64,000 bases of DNA from Sorex araneus. Taxonomy: Eukaryota > Chordata > Mammalia > Eulipotyphla > Soricidae. Of this stretch, positions 34,190 to 46,117 are shown piece after piece. Within the stretch, counting starts at the first letter, position 1. Every line of letters begins with the position of its first letter. A model generated the notes under the pieces. It did not search any database, was not told the origin of the DNA, and saw nothing but the letters and a program-made list of their open reading frames with translations. Where the stretch lies: contig NC_073311.1 of NCBI RefSeq assembly GCF_027595985.1, positions 52,181,292 through 52,245,291 on the forward strand, given 5' to 3'. The translations under genes and the position numbers were made by a program.

Positions 34190-34790
34190 CTGACAGGCTG
34201 AGACCCTCTTTGCTAGCATCCTTGAGCTCATCACCTATGCCCAGGAGACTCTCGAGGCCCCACCATTGTGCTATCCTGCCACACAATTCCTAGAGCTGGC
34301 CAAGTCACCTTGGCTTTATCAATTTGGCCCAGTAAGACATGTCCTCCCAACCCCAAATCTTAGAATTGGCCACACTTCCCTTCCTAGGATAGGCTAAAAT
34401 TATTTTATGTCCATTTTATGATCTTTATACAATTGACTTAGAGCATTTTACTTGATCCCTATCATTAGATATATTTCTTATCTTTTTAAATGTGATTAGC
34501 TTAGACCTCATAAAATATCATTTCCTTCTCCCTCCAATTTGGTACATGTCACTTGCTCACCCCCTCCCAGGATTTACTAATCTATGGAAAACAAGTTTCA
34601 CTCTTGAAGTAGCTTGGAAAAAATTGTCCCCTTAGAATTCTAGACCGGTTTTTCCTCTCTTTGGAGGCTTCCCCTGTGTTAGTCTGACCAGAACTCTCTG
34701 GCAATAAGCTGACTTTGCTCTGCCTAAACCATCTCAATCCTGGTAGTCTCTTTTACCACGCACAGCTTAAGCCAATGAGGTCTGGGCTCA
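34190..34790 (+). repeat. Possible old LTR (ERV-type)
   Basis: CAATAAGCTGACTTTGCTCT near 34703 looks like the poly(A)/R region of a class I LTR, preceded by pyrimidine-rich U3-like sequence. No primer-binding site or flanking duplication was found. Confidence 0.3.
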
Positions 34791-35247
34791 AGAACCTCCT
34801 CTGAACCCTTCAATATGAGCAGGCACTTTCAGTATTAATATTAATGTACAGGTGCAGGCAACAAAAGGAGATATTTCATAAACAACTCAATTCATCTCAA
34901 CAGTCAGTCAGATTCAATTCTGGAATAAGTCATCAACAATAAAACCTCAATTCAATCTGCTTGCAAGATTTGGTGGTTCCAGTTTTCTCTCTTACCCTTG
35001 CATGTGGTTTCTGATATAATCTAATCACCCTGCAGATTTGTTTCACCCTGCTAGATTTGTTTCATGGTGCAAACTATATGCAAAAATAGAAATCTCCGGG
35101 TACAAACATTTCAAAATAACTTGGATGAGGACTCAGAAGGGATGAGATTTATCTTTACCACGCAAAAGCAGATTGGAACTTCCAGTGATGATCTTTCCTA
35201 ATATCCCACTATTTGTGGAACAAAACAGAAAAATAGAACCCAACAAA
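34791..35247. other. Unassigned intergenic sequence
   Basis: Nothing recognised. Confidence 0.4.
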
Positions 35248-35420
35248 ATTTGGGACCAGAGTCATAGTACAGCAGGTAGGGCACTTGCCTTGCATGGTGG
35301 CTGAGTAGGGTTGGGTCCCTAGGACCACGGATTGTTCCCCCAGCCCACTGGGAATGATTCCTGAGCACAGAGCCAGGAGTAAGTACCAAGAAAAGCTAGG
35401 TGTGGCTCAAAAATAAATTT
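35248..35420 (+). mobile_element. Old A-tail SINE
   Basis: GTCATAGTACAGCAGGTAGG head and AGGTGTGGCTCAAAAATAAA end. Confidence 0.75.
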
Positions 35421-35441
35421 AAAAAAATCTAATTGGATTTT

Positions 35442-35617
35442 TTTTTTTTTTTACTTTTTGGGTCACACCTGGCGATGCACAGGGGTTATTCCTGGTTCAT
35501 GCACTCAGGAATTACTCCTGGCAGTGCTCGGGGGACCATATGGGATGCTGGAAATTGAACCCAGGTCGGCCTCGTGCAAGGCAAACGCTCTACCTGCTGT
35601 GCTATCACTCTAGTCCC
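35442..35617 (-). mobile_element. A-tail SINE
   Basis: Antisense full copy. An 18-bp flanking duplication (35424-35441 and 35618-35635) has one mismatch. Confidence 0.92.
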
Positions 35618-35635
35618 AAAATCTAATCGGATTTT

Positions 35636-36064
35636 GGACTAGTCCTGGACATCAAAGATAATGGAGTTTTAGAATTTTAACCAAAATGCTAGACAGAAAA
35701 ATTCATGGGCTCATATCGAAATCAATAGTTACCTATAATACAAACCCAATGGATAAGGAAGAGCACTCATAAGCAAACCATTAAATGGAAAGCTTTGTTT
35801 TCAAAAAACGAATTGAAACTGGGTTTTCTTTGTAAAAATATTGATTTCCTGGTAATACTACGTTCAGTACAGAGTTCTAGCTCCCATTTCTTTTTTCCTA
35901 ATATTATCCCAAGAGTAGTATTTCAATTTATCAGAGAACTTTCAGTTTATTCATATTAAATCTCTTAGTAAGAAGGTACTCCTTGATATAGGCAGACATG
36001 GAAGGGCCTCTATGGCAATGGAATTCCTGGGAAATAATAGAACCAATAGCCCCAAAGCTGCAAA
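35636..36064. other. Unassigned intergenic sequence
   Basis: Nothing recognised. Confidence 0.4.
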
Positions 36065-36244
36065 AAATGCTCAGCAGTGCTCAGGCATTCACGCCGTGTG
36101 CTAGGTGGGGATCACTCCCGGTGTGACTCGGGACTTGGGGGAAGGGGGTGGTGGCAGAGGGAGCACATGGAGAAGCTAGAGATTAAACCTGGGGCCATCA
36201 CGAACCTAGCAATTGCCCTAGCCTCTGTACTATTGCTCTGACCC
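36065..36244 (-). mobile_element. Old A-tail SINE
   Basis: Antisense core with a CTGTACTATTGCTCTGACCC head end. Confidence 0.7.
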
Positions 36245-36539
36245 CACACAACACCTTTTGAACATTTTCTGATAGTTATGATCATTAGGTTGGAGATAAA
36301 TCTTTTCATTAGATTCTTCTATTACATGCCTGAAGGCACAGCAGAGTTTTAGTCTCCCTTATTGTCTCTTGCCCAAAATTGAGTCGGATCACACAGTTGC
36401 TTATTTAAGGACAACAAAGACAATGGAGAAACCGATTTGCAAATGTTTGACAAGAGAAAGGCTTTCTAAATGTGAATTTCTTTTCACAATACTAGGCAAT
36501 TTTAGGCAGTAATTTTCTAACCATTTTAAGACAGATTTT

Positions 36540-36700
36540 TGGGTTGGGGAACCAGTTTAAGGATTAGTGTGTATGCTTCCAATACGGCCAGACTTAAGTT
36601 GAATCCTTGGCACCACAAAGATTTTCAGTGCCACCAGGATTTCAGGCAACCCCAACAAAGTGCCAGGAATAGCCCCTGGGTACCACAGATGTGACAGCCA
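36540..36700 (+). mobile_element. Ancient A-tail SINE
   Basis: TTAAGTTGAATCCTTGGCAC corresponds to a decayed B box and core. Confidence 0.5.
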
Positions 36701-37585
36701 TGACAAACAGAATAATAATGAAAGCTTCCCCACCCCCCACTCCTACCAGTTACTCCTAAGTGCTGGTTGCAGACCATTTTAAAGGCAAAAGCCAGCATTT
36801 TAATATAAATTTTACTATTCAACATTTTAAAATACAAAAGTAATAGACCAGATTATCTGGGTTTTCTTTTGTATCAGAAATTTGGTCAGATCTGACCAAT
36901 TTCCCAACCAATTGCTGAAGGGTCTGGCCAGATAATCAATTATCAAGATATACTTTGTCTTTTGAAAGGAACAGTATGATTGGATGCAAAGTGGCAGAGG
37001 CATTAAGGCCACCAGTGTGCCTGCAGATTGTTGCCTTAACTTAAATTTAATGGCAAGCCTTAAAGTGGCTCCAAACTTCAGCATTCACCTCATTTGACGT
37101 GAGAAACATATCTTAAAGAAACTGAATTTATTGCATGTTTCTACCTGTTTGGCATCCAATTAGTGCCTATCTCCCAACATCTCAATGCTATCATCCACTG
37201 GATGAGTCATTCTCTCCACTTGAAACTTAAGTCTTTAATGCTGCATTCTGATGGAGGTGAAATCTATCCACCCCAAGGTCCCTCCTGGGAACTAGGGAGA
37301 AAACCACAGGGTATTGCAGCTGTCGGAGCATTTGTTCAGTCCAGCCCCACACTCTCAATTCAAGGCCCTGGCGCCATTTTTGTTGCCCTGATACTAGCAT
37401 CAAGTCAAATCCTATATTTAGCTGCTCTCAAAATATCTAATTATTCCTCATTCCCCAGTCCATAATTGCTCTGTCAAATGAGTGCCTTTTCCTCTAGGGA
37501 AGATTAAGAACTGAAAAAACAAGTATCATGAGAACTTTATAATGATTTTGCAAGGATTTTTCCTCATTGGGACCCAGTCTCTACC
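36701..37585. other. Unassigned intergenic sequence
   Basis: No gene or repeat recognised. Confidence 0.4.
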
Positions 37586-37593
37586 TCAAGGAA

Positions 37594-37600
<7 letters not shown>

Positions 37601-37624
<24 letters not shown>

Positions 37625-37790
37625 GCTTTTTGGGTCACACCCGGCGATGCACAAGGGTTATTCCTGGCTCTGCACTCAGGAATTACTCCTGGCGGTGCTC
37701 AGGGGACTATATGGGATGCTGGGGATCAAACCCAGGTCGGCCACGTGCAAGGCAAACACCCTACCCGCTGTACTATAGCTCTAGCCCTCT
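37601..37790 (-). mobile_element. A-tail SINE
   Basis: (TTTTG)n, then TTTTTGGGTCACACCCGGCG to GCTCTAGCCC. TCAAGGAAG-type flanks occur at 37586 and 37791. Confidence 0.92.
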
Positions 37791-37805
37791 TCAAGGAAGT
37801 TTTTG

Positions 37806-38681
37806 TAAAATTCTTGTAAAATTGTAAAATGACAGAGTTGGAACCTGGAGACGAAATTAGCATTTTACGACTTCTTGCCATTTCACCTTTTCCTCAAAAC
37901 CTAAGAATCATCTTGACAGCCTAATACTTGGAATACCGTGTCTATTATTTCTTACATAGGTTCATGTGGATGAATGTATACATATTGGCATTCTGCTCTA
38001 GCTGCCCAATGTACTTAATGAGGATTAAGTGTTGCAACGAGAAATTCCAATGTTGCCAATGATACTAAACAGCCCAATTTCCTGGCAGTCTCTCCCACCA
38101 GCTAATTCTGGCATACAAAGAGGATACCACCACTAAGTTCTTGGTCTTCTTCACCTGAGCATTCATTAGTGGTCAGGGAAGAGAATGTTCACTGGAATTT
38201 CCCTTGGATCTTATATAATCAACCCTTTCTGACATTACCATTCCCTCATATGAACTTTCTGATCCTTCTTAATAAAACTGTGTCGAGGAAATTGTAGCAA
38301 CTCCACCACAAATTGGAGACCATCATCATGCCCAATCCATCTGTCTAAATAGAAGACTGGATTGAATTCATGTGCCCTTGCCAAAATAGTGTGATCCAAG
38401 TTGCTACTAGGGTCCCATGTCAATAAATTATCTATCTCCAGCCATTTGGTGGAAGTATAGCAATTAGGGTGCAAGATATGCAACTGACCCAGGTTCAATA
38501 TTGGGTGCCCCGTAACTTCTGGCATTGTGGGGGGTTGACCCAGGAGGCCCCTGAGCACCACCGTGGTCTCCAGCATCACAGAGTCTGAGCAGGATGACAG
38601 CTTTGTTCCCGAGCAAGTTAGTCAGATTTGCCCTAGAGTGGACCCAAGGCTTCTGGGGATCACTTGGGACAACCATTCCTC
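37806..38681. other. Unassigned sequence with one 114-codon minus-strand open frame
   Basis: The frame at 38235-38579 on the minus strand has no recognisable domain or splice context. About 38460-38600 shows faint SINE-like text. Confidence 0.3.
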
Positions 38682-38708
38682 AACTAACTAACTAACTAAC
38701 TAACTAAA
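38682..38708. repeat. (AACT)n microsatellite
   Basis: Six to seven AACT units. Confidence 0.92.
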
Positions 38709-39302
38709 TTTGCCAAACCCAGATGGAGTAAAGCAGTAGGACTTTTTGATCTTTGACCCATGGTTCTCAAGATATCCAGCATGCTCTCTGATTCCTGTTA
38801 ATATATTAACAGTGTGTACTAGTATGACCAGTGTGTACTAGTATTTAGTTGTTTTCTATGGGGAAAGAAGTTGTGCTTACCTTATTGGGATATGATAAAT
38901 TTTTATGCTGAAGTAGCGAAGAATAGTAGAGAATTGCTTGAGGAGAATAAACATTCACTTGAGATTGAGCTAATTAAAAGTTTCTGGGAATAGCAATGCT
39001 CTTGCTGTCTATGGAATGACAGTGCTTCCAGTGGCTGGGAAGTCAGCAGGAAATGCAGGAGTTACACAGTTTTTAGTTTCATCCACATAAATCCTTGTGT
39101 CAAGGCCATGATTTTTACCATAATTGCTCCAGCAATTACTACCCCTTCCCTATATTATTATCTCCCCTTCCATTGAATCATTTTAATTTGCATGCATTCA
39201 CTATAATTACTCAATTTAAAAACAAAACCAACAAAAGCGCCTTTCCCCTGCTCCTGGGCTTCATCCTCTAGTTGATCTTCATATCTGTGTGTATGTGTGT
39301 GT
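38709..39302. other. Unassigned intergenic sequence
   Basis: Contains a short GT-rich stretch near 39285; no gene. Confidence 0.4.
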
Positions 39303-39474
39303 GTATGTTTATTCTTATTAAAAACACCTTGATTTAGAAAGCTATTTATTATAGTTGCTTCAGGCATTTAGTGTTCCAATCCAACCAGTGCAATGTCCCC
39401 ATTTTCCATCCTTTCCCCAAACTGCCCCCTTAGGTACATAACAAACTGACTTCATATTACTTGTTCCAACAATA

Positions 39475-40005
39475 GTTTATTTTTTATTTTTTAATCTTAT
39501 TTTATTTTTTAATTATTTTTAAATTTTTAAAAATTTTATTGAATCACCGTGAGATAGTTACAAGCTTTCATGTTTGGGTTACAATCTCACAATGATCAAA
39601 CACCCACCCCTCCACCAGTGCACATTCCTCACCACCGATATCCTGGGTATACCCCCCCTTTCCCACCCTCCCCCTGCCTCTAAGGCAGACAATATTCCCT
39701 ATACTCTCTCTTTACTTTTGGGCATTATGGCTTGCAACACAGACACTGAGGTCATCATGTTTGATCCATTATCTACTTTCGGCATGCATCTCCCATCCCA
39801 ACTGGTTCCTCTAGCCATCATTTTCTTAGTGATCCCTTCTCTATTCCATCTGCCTTCTCCCCTTTGCTCATGAAGCAGTCTTCCAGCTATGGAGCAATCC
39901 CCCTGGCCCTTGTACCTACTGTCCTTGGGTGTCAGTCTCATGTGATGCTACCCTACACTCCACAAATGAGTGCAGTCCCTCTATGTCTGTCCCTCTCTTT
40001 CTGAC
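39475..40005 (-). mobile_element. L1 3' end nested in the older module, antisense
   Basis: Antisense poly(A) and full 3' UTR. CCAACAATA repeats at 39466-39474 and 40006-40014. Confidence 0.88.
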
Positions 40006-40034
40006 CCAACAATACTTTAAGAAATGACAAATAT

Positions 40035-40199
40035 GGGGCTGTAGCGATAGCACAGCGGGTAGGGCGTTTGCCTTGCACGTGGCCGACCTGGGTTCGATTC
40101 CCAGCAACCCATATGGTCCCCTGAGCAGCGCCAGGAGTAACTCCTGAGTGCAGAGCCAGGAGTGGCTCCTGTGCATCGCCAGGTGTGACCCAAAAAAGC

Positions 40200-40229
<30 letters not shown>
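40035..40229 (+). mobile_element. A-tail SINE nested in the older module
   Basis: A near-consensus sense copy with a (AAAAG)n tail. AGAAATG-type flanking duplication. Confidence 0.92.
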
Positions 40230-40230
<1 letters not shown>

Positions 40231-40731
40231 TGGCAGATAAAATGATCAAAAATAAATCAGTAAGAGTCAATTTGTGATTGCCATATAATGTTAACCTATG
40301 TAAATAAGGACACAAAACCCTTTAATACGGTATAATAGAAATGTTTATTTTCATTTATATAAGTTCTCAACTCTGGAATCTAGAGTATATTGCATTAAAT
40401 ATTACTTTACATTTAGGTCTTATTATGGTAATAATCATGCCTTACCTGTCTTTAATAAAACTTTTAAAGAAATTCTGTGGTAATATATTTTGAAGTTTAC
40501 TTGAAAGAGGTAAGGGCTACTTATGTAAATTTTTCCTCCTGCATTTTACATAAACACTGTGGCTTGCAAAGTTGTTCATGATGATTTGTTACAGGCATTC
40601 AATACTCCAACACCAACCCCACCACCATGACACCTTTCCTCCACCATTGTCTCCAATTTTACCATTCACTTCTCAAGCCTGCCCTCATGGCAGACCCACA
40701 TTTTATTTTATATTGCTTGTTATCTTGGACT

Positions 40732-40980
40732 GGAGCAATAGCACAGTGGGTAGGGCGTTTTCCTTGCATGTGGCCAACCTGGGTTCGATTCCTCCTTGTC
40801 TCTCAGACAGAGGAAGCTACCAAGAGTATCTCCCGCCCTCACGGCAGAGCCTGGCAAGCTACTGGTGGCATATTTGATATGCCAAAAACAGTAAGAAGAA
40901 CTCTCACAATGGAGGTGTTACTGGTGCCTGCTTGAGCAAATCGATGAACAAGGGAATGACAGTGCTACAGTGCTACAGTG
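40732..40980 (+). mobile_element. RTE-tail SINE
   Basis: Head, CTCTCAGACAGAGGAAGCTA body, RTE terminus (GGAGGTGTTACTGGTGCCTG) and GTGCTACA units. GCTTGTTA flanks it on both sides. Confidence 0.92.
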
Positions 40981-41054
40981 CTTGTTAGCAATAAATTCAT
41001 ATCAGAATGATCAAAAAAATAAATCCTGTACTCTTTTTAACAATAAAGTGTACT

Positions 41055-41222
41055 ACTGGAGTCAGAGATTGTTAATTAAGCAAGTAAAGCTCTGGCTTTG
41101 CATGTTGTATACCCAGGTTTAATCCCTGGCACTCTATATGGTCCCCTGAGCACTTCAAGAAGTGATCCTGAGTGGAAAATCAGAACCAAACCCTAAGTAC
41201 TGGCAGGTATGGTTCAAGACCT
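41055..41222 (+). mobile_element. Old A-tail SINE
   Basis: CTCTATATGGTCCCCTGAGC core and GGTATGGTTCAAGACC end; microsatellite follows. Confidence 0.7.
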
Positions 41223-41238
41223 AATAATAATAGTAGTA

Positions 41239-41278
<40 letters not shown>

Positions 41279-41281
41279 AAG
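41223..41281. repeat. (TAG)n microsatellite
   Basis: About 18 trinucleotide units (AAT, then TAG) at the A-rich tail of the preceding SINE. Confidence 0.95.
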
Positions 41282-41405
41282 AGTGTGCTAAAATTTTATT
41301 TTCATCACATCTCTACTCATATTTCTTTTCCTCTTTAGCCTTTCCCATTGACCTTGATTTTACCTTCACATTTCATTAATACTGTTTTGAATTTAATTTT
41401 TTAAA

Positions 41406-42917
41406 TTTTATTTATTTTTTGTTGAATCACCATGTGGAAAGTTACAAAGTTCTCAGGTTTATGTCTAAGTTATACAATGCTCAAACACCCATCCCTTCAC
41501 CTGTGCCCATACTCCACCACCAAAGACCCCAGTATAGCTCCCACCCCCCACCCCCCCATCCCTGCCTGCTTAGTTGATAAATTTCACTTCATTTTCACGT
41601 TACCTTGATTACATTCCATATTTCAACACAACATTCAGTATTGTTGGAGTTTTCCCCCAAGAAAGACAGCCCTACTGCCAATGCAGCATTTGATAATTAG
41701 TTTTCCATTGCTGAAACTGGAGAGATATGAAGTCCCGTTGTTTCAAGTACATAGAGTTTTTCTCCCCTCCTTCCCGTGCCACCAAATTCGTGCCTGCTTA
41801 ATGAATAGTCCTCATATTATGGCTGACACCACGCCACCCTACGAGACAAAAGGATATTTCCAGTCCTCGGCCGGCGTGGGGCTATGGCTTAGTTCAGAGA
41901 CATGGCTGCAAGTAGTTTCTGGAACCTGAAGTAGTCTAGTTAGGCTCTGGATTCTGGTTGATCAGCAACATCGCGGCCACTCAAAAGTGTGGCCACCCGG
42001 GTCTAGTCTCGGAGGAGCATGCGCTAGTATCGGCCCGAGACTTCCCAAGCGTTCCACTGTTCCAAGTATATAGTTTTTTTTCCCCCCTCCCATTCCCGCG
42101 CCTCTAAGTTCATGTCTGCTTAATAGACTTCATAATATGGTGGACACCACACCACGTTTCTCCCAGAAAAGGGAAAAGAACTGAGAAAGAAGGATATTTC
42201 CTCACCTCGGCTGGTGTGGGGCTTTGGCTTAGTTCACAGTCTAAAGAAATAGCTGCTACTTTGATTACCTTCAATATTTCAACAAAAAGCTCGGTACTAT
42301 TATTTGGAGTTTCCCCCCACAGTAAGACCGGCTAAAAAGGAACCTTTTCACGTTGCTGACAATCAGGAGATATTAGGTCGCGCGGCTGCAACAGATTTGG
42401 GATTTCTATATGAAGTCCAGGGAAAATTCTTTTGGTAACTGCATCACTGCAATCTTTTACTTCCCTTTTGTGGTGCTCATATGATGGAGAAGCCTGGAGA
42501 GAAGAACCGTGCCCTGCTGGAGGCCCATGGGCCAGTAGCTCCGATCACACAGTTTGGAGGCATTTTTGGGGCGCTGTTCGTGTCCAAAGGAGTTCAGTTG
42601 CCTCCGGGGTCAAGCTCGCACAGCGGCAGAAAAGAACGTACCCACATGGCACTGTGCTTAAATATCGGAGCAGGGCGGATCCGGAAATCCCGCCCCCTTG
42701 GCTTTCCTGGACTTTCGAGGGTACCTGCATACGCTAAAAACCGGCAATCGCCTCACTGCGTTCAATAAGAGAGAGTAGAGAGAAAAGACCGTGCCCCGCT
42801 GGAGGCCCATGGGCCAGTAGCTCTGATCACACAGTTTGGAGGCATTTTTGGGGCGCTGCTCGTGTCCAAAGGAGTTCAGTTGCCTCCGGGGTTGAGCTCG
42901 TGCAGCGGCAGAAAAGC
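41406..42917 (-). mobile_element. ORF-less L1-tailed element with tandem 5' repeats
   Basis: Read on the minus strand: two near-identical blocks of about 140 bp (42779-42917 and 42498-42637, spaced about 281 bp) sharing CTGGAGGCCCATGGGCCAGT and GGAGTTCAGTTGCCTCCGGG. Next come ORF-less sequence with further internal duplication, then an L1 3' UTR and poly(A). An 18-bp flanking duplication (41388-41405 and 42918-42935) shows it inserted as one unit. Confidence 0.75.
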
Positions 42918-42935
42918 TGAATTTAATTTTTTAAA

Positions 42936-43508
42936 AAGATTTTACTATTATAGTTTTATAACATATTTGCAATAATATAGTGTTAATGTTTATAATCTTA
43001 ATGCACAGGTACCACACATCATTGCCACTAAAGTTCCCACAGACATTCATCAGTGTCTTAATATTACGATAAAAACACCTCATCATTAAGGTCTGTGATT
43101 ATATTTATATTACCAAGTCTAATGAATATTTTGCCATATCAGTTATGAAATCCTCCTCAAAACATTTGTCAACTGATCTCTTTCTCCTTATACTATTGCA
43201 ACATTTCTGATTTTCATTCCATCACATTTTTCTTTTTCTTTTCTCTTATTTTAAAAAAATTCCTTGCTGGTTCTCTCTCTTCCATTTAATTCCAAAGGAC
43301 TTGAATATTCAGGGGTATGTTGCCACCAGCAGATCAACCTGTACCTGTGGGGTGAGTGCATCAGCAGCCTGATGGTGATTTCAGGCTTCCTGATACCCCA
43401 AAATTGCAGCTGTGCCTTTGGGCAAACCCTAACAACTTGGGACCAGTTTCCCAAGAAATCAAACAGCCAAAAATTAGGTATGTGGGAGCCATGCCTACAG
43501 TTACCTCT
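42936..43508. other. Unassigned; 3' part may belong to the element at 44165
   Basis: After removing the RTE insertion (43523-44146), 43280-43508 is contiguous with the tandem-repeat element downstream and may be its 5' end. Confidence 0.35.
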
Positions 43509-43522
43509 GGCTCAGCTATTCA

Positions 43523-44146
43523 CTTTTATCAGTTGTCATCCCATTGATCTTTGATTTGCTCAGGCACCAGTAATGTCTCCATTTGTCCCTGTCACATTCG
43601 AGTGTAGCCAAACGATATCTGCTTGCTCGAGGAACAGAAAGAGCCTCAAATCGTTCATTCACGGTTTTGACGAAGAAGTCTGACCATCTCACTGGTGGGT
43701 GGCCACGTGGCCTTTTGACGTCCCATGGAATCCAGTCGGTAACAGGTCTAGTTCAGCGGTCATCTCTGAATCACATTACGTGTCCCGCCCATTTGATTTT
43801 CGACGCTTTGGCAAATGAGACAGCTTCCCTGATTCTTGATCATCGACAGAGGTTGGAATTCTGGGTTCCTTCTCTCACTTGAGTGAAATGTGATACTACT
43901 AGCATAGCTCTTCCCATTCCTCTTTGGGATACCCAAATAGCGTCCTCATCCTGTTTGTGTAGGGCCTAGGTCTCTGAGGCGTATATTAGCGCAGGAAGAA
44001 CGGGGAGTCGAAAAGATGTGCCCGGAGTTGGAGGTTCTTTGTCTTCTTAACCACTTCTTCGATGTTCTTGAAAGCGTTTCACGCTGCTCTCTTCCTCCTG
44101 TGCAGTTCTGGCACCAAGTTGCTCCTCATGTTGAGTTCTCGACCCA
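43523..44146 (-). mobile_element. RTE-type LINE 3' portion, antisense
   Basis: On the minus strand, RTE ORF C-terminal text runs (WIPRDVKRP-, SDFFVKT- and NERFEAL-like blocks after frame correction) to the 3' terminus shared with the RTE-tail SINEs. GGCTCAGCTATTCA repeats exactly at 43509-43522 and 44147-44160. Frames are broken. Confidence 0.85.
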
Positions 44147-44164
44147 GGCTCAGCTATTCAAGCT

Positions 44165-44977
44165 CACTTATTGGCCTTATTTCAGAGACCCATAAATAAA
44201 TCTCGAAAGAGATCAAAGGCCACAGTTAATCTTGGACCTGCACATGGCTGAACAGACCAGGGTAAATCAGAGGAAGTGGTTGGCCTAGTGGCCCTCTAAG
44301 CAGAGTCCCCGGCAGCCGCTTGCTTCCACTATCCAAAATCACTACCATACCCCCAGCCTGACTCCACCGTCTCAGGATGGACCTCTCCGAGATATAATCT
44401 GCTGAAGATTTGCCGGGTTTGTGACTGAAATCTCTAGGCTTTCTCAGAGTTGGGATGGGCTACCTCTCCCTACTTCCCAATACTCCTGGAAGCACTGACA
44501 GTCATCCCCATGAACCAACGCCAGCACTACCATAAAAGCTCTACTACCGGCCTTGCTTCAGAGACCCATAAATAAATCTCAAAAGAGATCAAAAGCTGCA
44601 GTAAATCGTGGACCTGGTACCCTCCCAAGCCAAGCCCTTGGCAGCTGCTTGCTTCCATAGTCCAAAGTCGCTGCCATGTCCCCCGCCTGGCTCCACCGTC
44701 TCAGGATGGACTTCACAGAGACATAATCTGCTGAAAATTCTGATATGTGGTTTTTGTGACTGAAATCTTCAGGCTTTCTTGGGGTTGGGATGGGCTATTC
44801 CCCCAACCTCCCTCTATTTCCGGAAGCTTCGGCAGTCATATCCATACCCCAAAACTGCCACCCAGTTAAAAAGTCACTCCAGCCTTTCCAGCCTTATCAT
44901 CTCTATAAAAATGTTGAATGCCCTGAAAAAACATCATGACTTCTTACTACCTGTACTGCTAACCATAATGCACAAAA

Positions 44978-45016
<39 letters not shown>

Positions 45017-45232
45017 TGAGAGAGAGAGAGAGAGCAAGAAGGGAAGTGTCTCCCATAGAGGGAGACTTGGGGTGGAGGGTGGGGAATAGGGGGAGAGAAA
45101 TAAGGGACATTGGTGGTGGGAAATATACACTGGTGTAGGGATGGGTGCTGGATCATTATATGACTGAAACCCAATTATAGACAGCTTTGTAATGGTCTAT
45201 CTCATGGGTATTCAATTAAAAAAACTTAAAAA
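44165..45232 (+). mobile_element. ORF-less L1-tailed element with 376-bp tandem repeats
   Basis: Two tandem copies of a ~376-bp unit (CAGAGACCCATAAATAAATC at 44183 and again at 44559; both contain GACTCCACCGTCTCAGGATG- or GGCTCCACCGTCTCAGGATG-type text) lead directly into an L1 3' UTR with (GA)n at 44979-45034, ACATTGGTGGTGGGAAATAT and an A-rich tail. No ORF1 or ORF2 sequence intervenes. Confidence 0.7.
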
Positions 45233-45324
45233 AATGTAACATGGAGTTCATGCCCAATTCAATCAGCTTAATCAATGGCTGAATAAATATCTGTACTCCT
45301 ACATTAAAAAAAAAAGACTTGAAG

Positions 45325-45514
45325 GGCTGGAGCAATAGCACAGTGGGTAGGGCATGTGCTTGCACATGGCCAACCCGGGTTCTAATCCCAGCATCCAATA
45401 TGGTCCCCTGAGCACCACCAGGAGTAATTCCTGAGTGCAGAGACAGGAATAAGCACTGTGCATCACCGGTGTGACCCAAAAAGCAAAAACAAAACAAAAT
45501 AAAACACAATTAAA
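45325..45514 (+). mobile_element. A-tail SINE
   Basis: Sense copy flanked by AAAAAAAAGACTTGAA on both sides (ending 45324, and from about 45515). Confidence 0.93.
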
Positions 45515-45529
45515 AAAAAGACTTGAATA

Positions 45530-46117
45530 TTCTTTTGTTCAACTTGGTGTTATTATCAATAATATTTTTTCAGGTAATGCTATTTATATGTTGATGACTT
45601 TCAAATATATTTAATTAGAAAAATATATAATTTTTGTCATTTTTATTTGACTATTTCAGAAATATTTTACACAAAATATGGAAAAATAGGGCATTTTATT
45701 TTTAGTTTCTTCTTCCTCAACCAGCATTATTTACTTAACCTTAGGTAACTGTATACATCCAATTGCTAAAATAAAAAATAACCTCAAATCTTAAAATTTT
45801 TTTCCTTCAATTCTCTTCTTTCTTAAGTAAGAAGACCTATCATATTAGATAGAAGTAACCCACAAAAAAATTTCCCCAATTATATTTCCACCATTCAGAT
45901 CTGACACACCAGGATTTCTCATATGGACTATTTATTATTACTATAACATTGAACTAGTTAGTCTAAAACGAGTTGAACTAATTGTACTTCTCCCCCTGAA
46001 CATATGCAGTGTCCATTCCTATAACCAAGGTAGGCTGAAATTTGCATATAGATAAAATTACATATGGTCTCAGTTCTTTCAACACCTTGCCATTGCCGTG
46101 TTTTGCTTTGTTTTGTT
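45530..46117. other. Unassigned AT-rich sequence
   Basis: Nothing recognised. Confidence 0.4.

Larger units (their letters stand above)
39303..40725 (-). mobile_element. Old L1-like module (paralogue of 19600-20160) with nested insertions
   Basis: The module resumes around two later insertions (39475-40005 and 40035-40229). Shared landmarks are CATTTAGTGTTCC, CAGTAAGAG, TTTGTGATTGC and GGTAATAATCATGCCTTACC. 40566-40725 carries the older tail module also seen at 25400. Confidence 0.6.

Noticed and set aside
34190-34790. Possible complete ERV downstream of the secreted-protein gene
   Set aside because: Only LTR-like text is visible, with no primer-binding site, internal region or paired LTR, so it is kept as a low-confidence LTR.
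38235-38579. 114-codon minus-strand frame that looks protein-like in composition
   Set aside because: No recognisable motif, splice context or second copy. A worn retroviral frame is conceivable but not supported.
44165-44880. Tandem 376-bp units considered as a satellite or CRISPR-like array
   Set aside because: Only two diverged copies lead directly into an L1 3' UTR; there are no short regular repeats with unique spacers.
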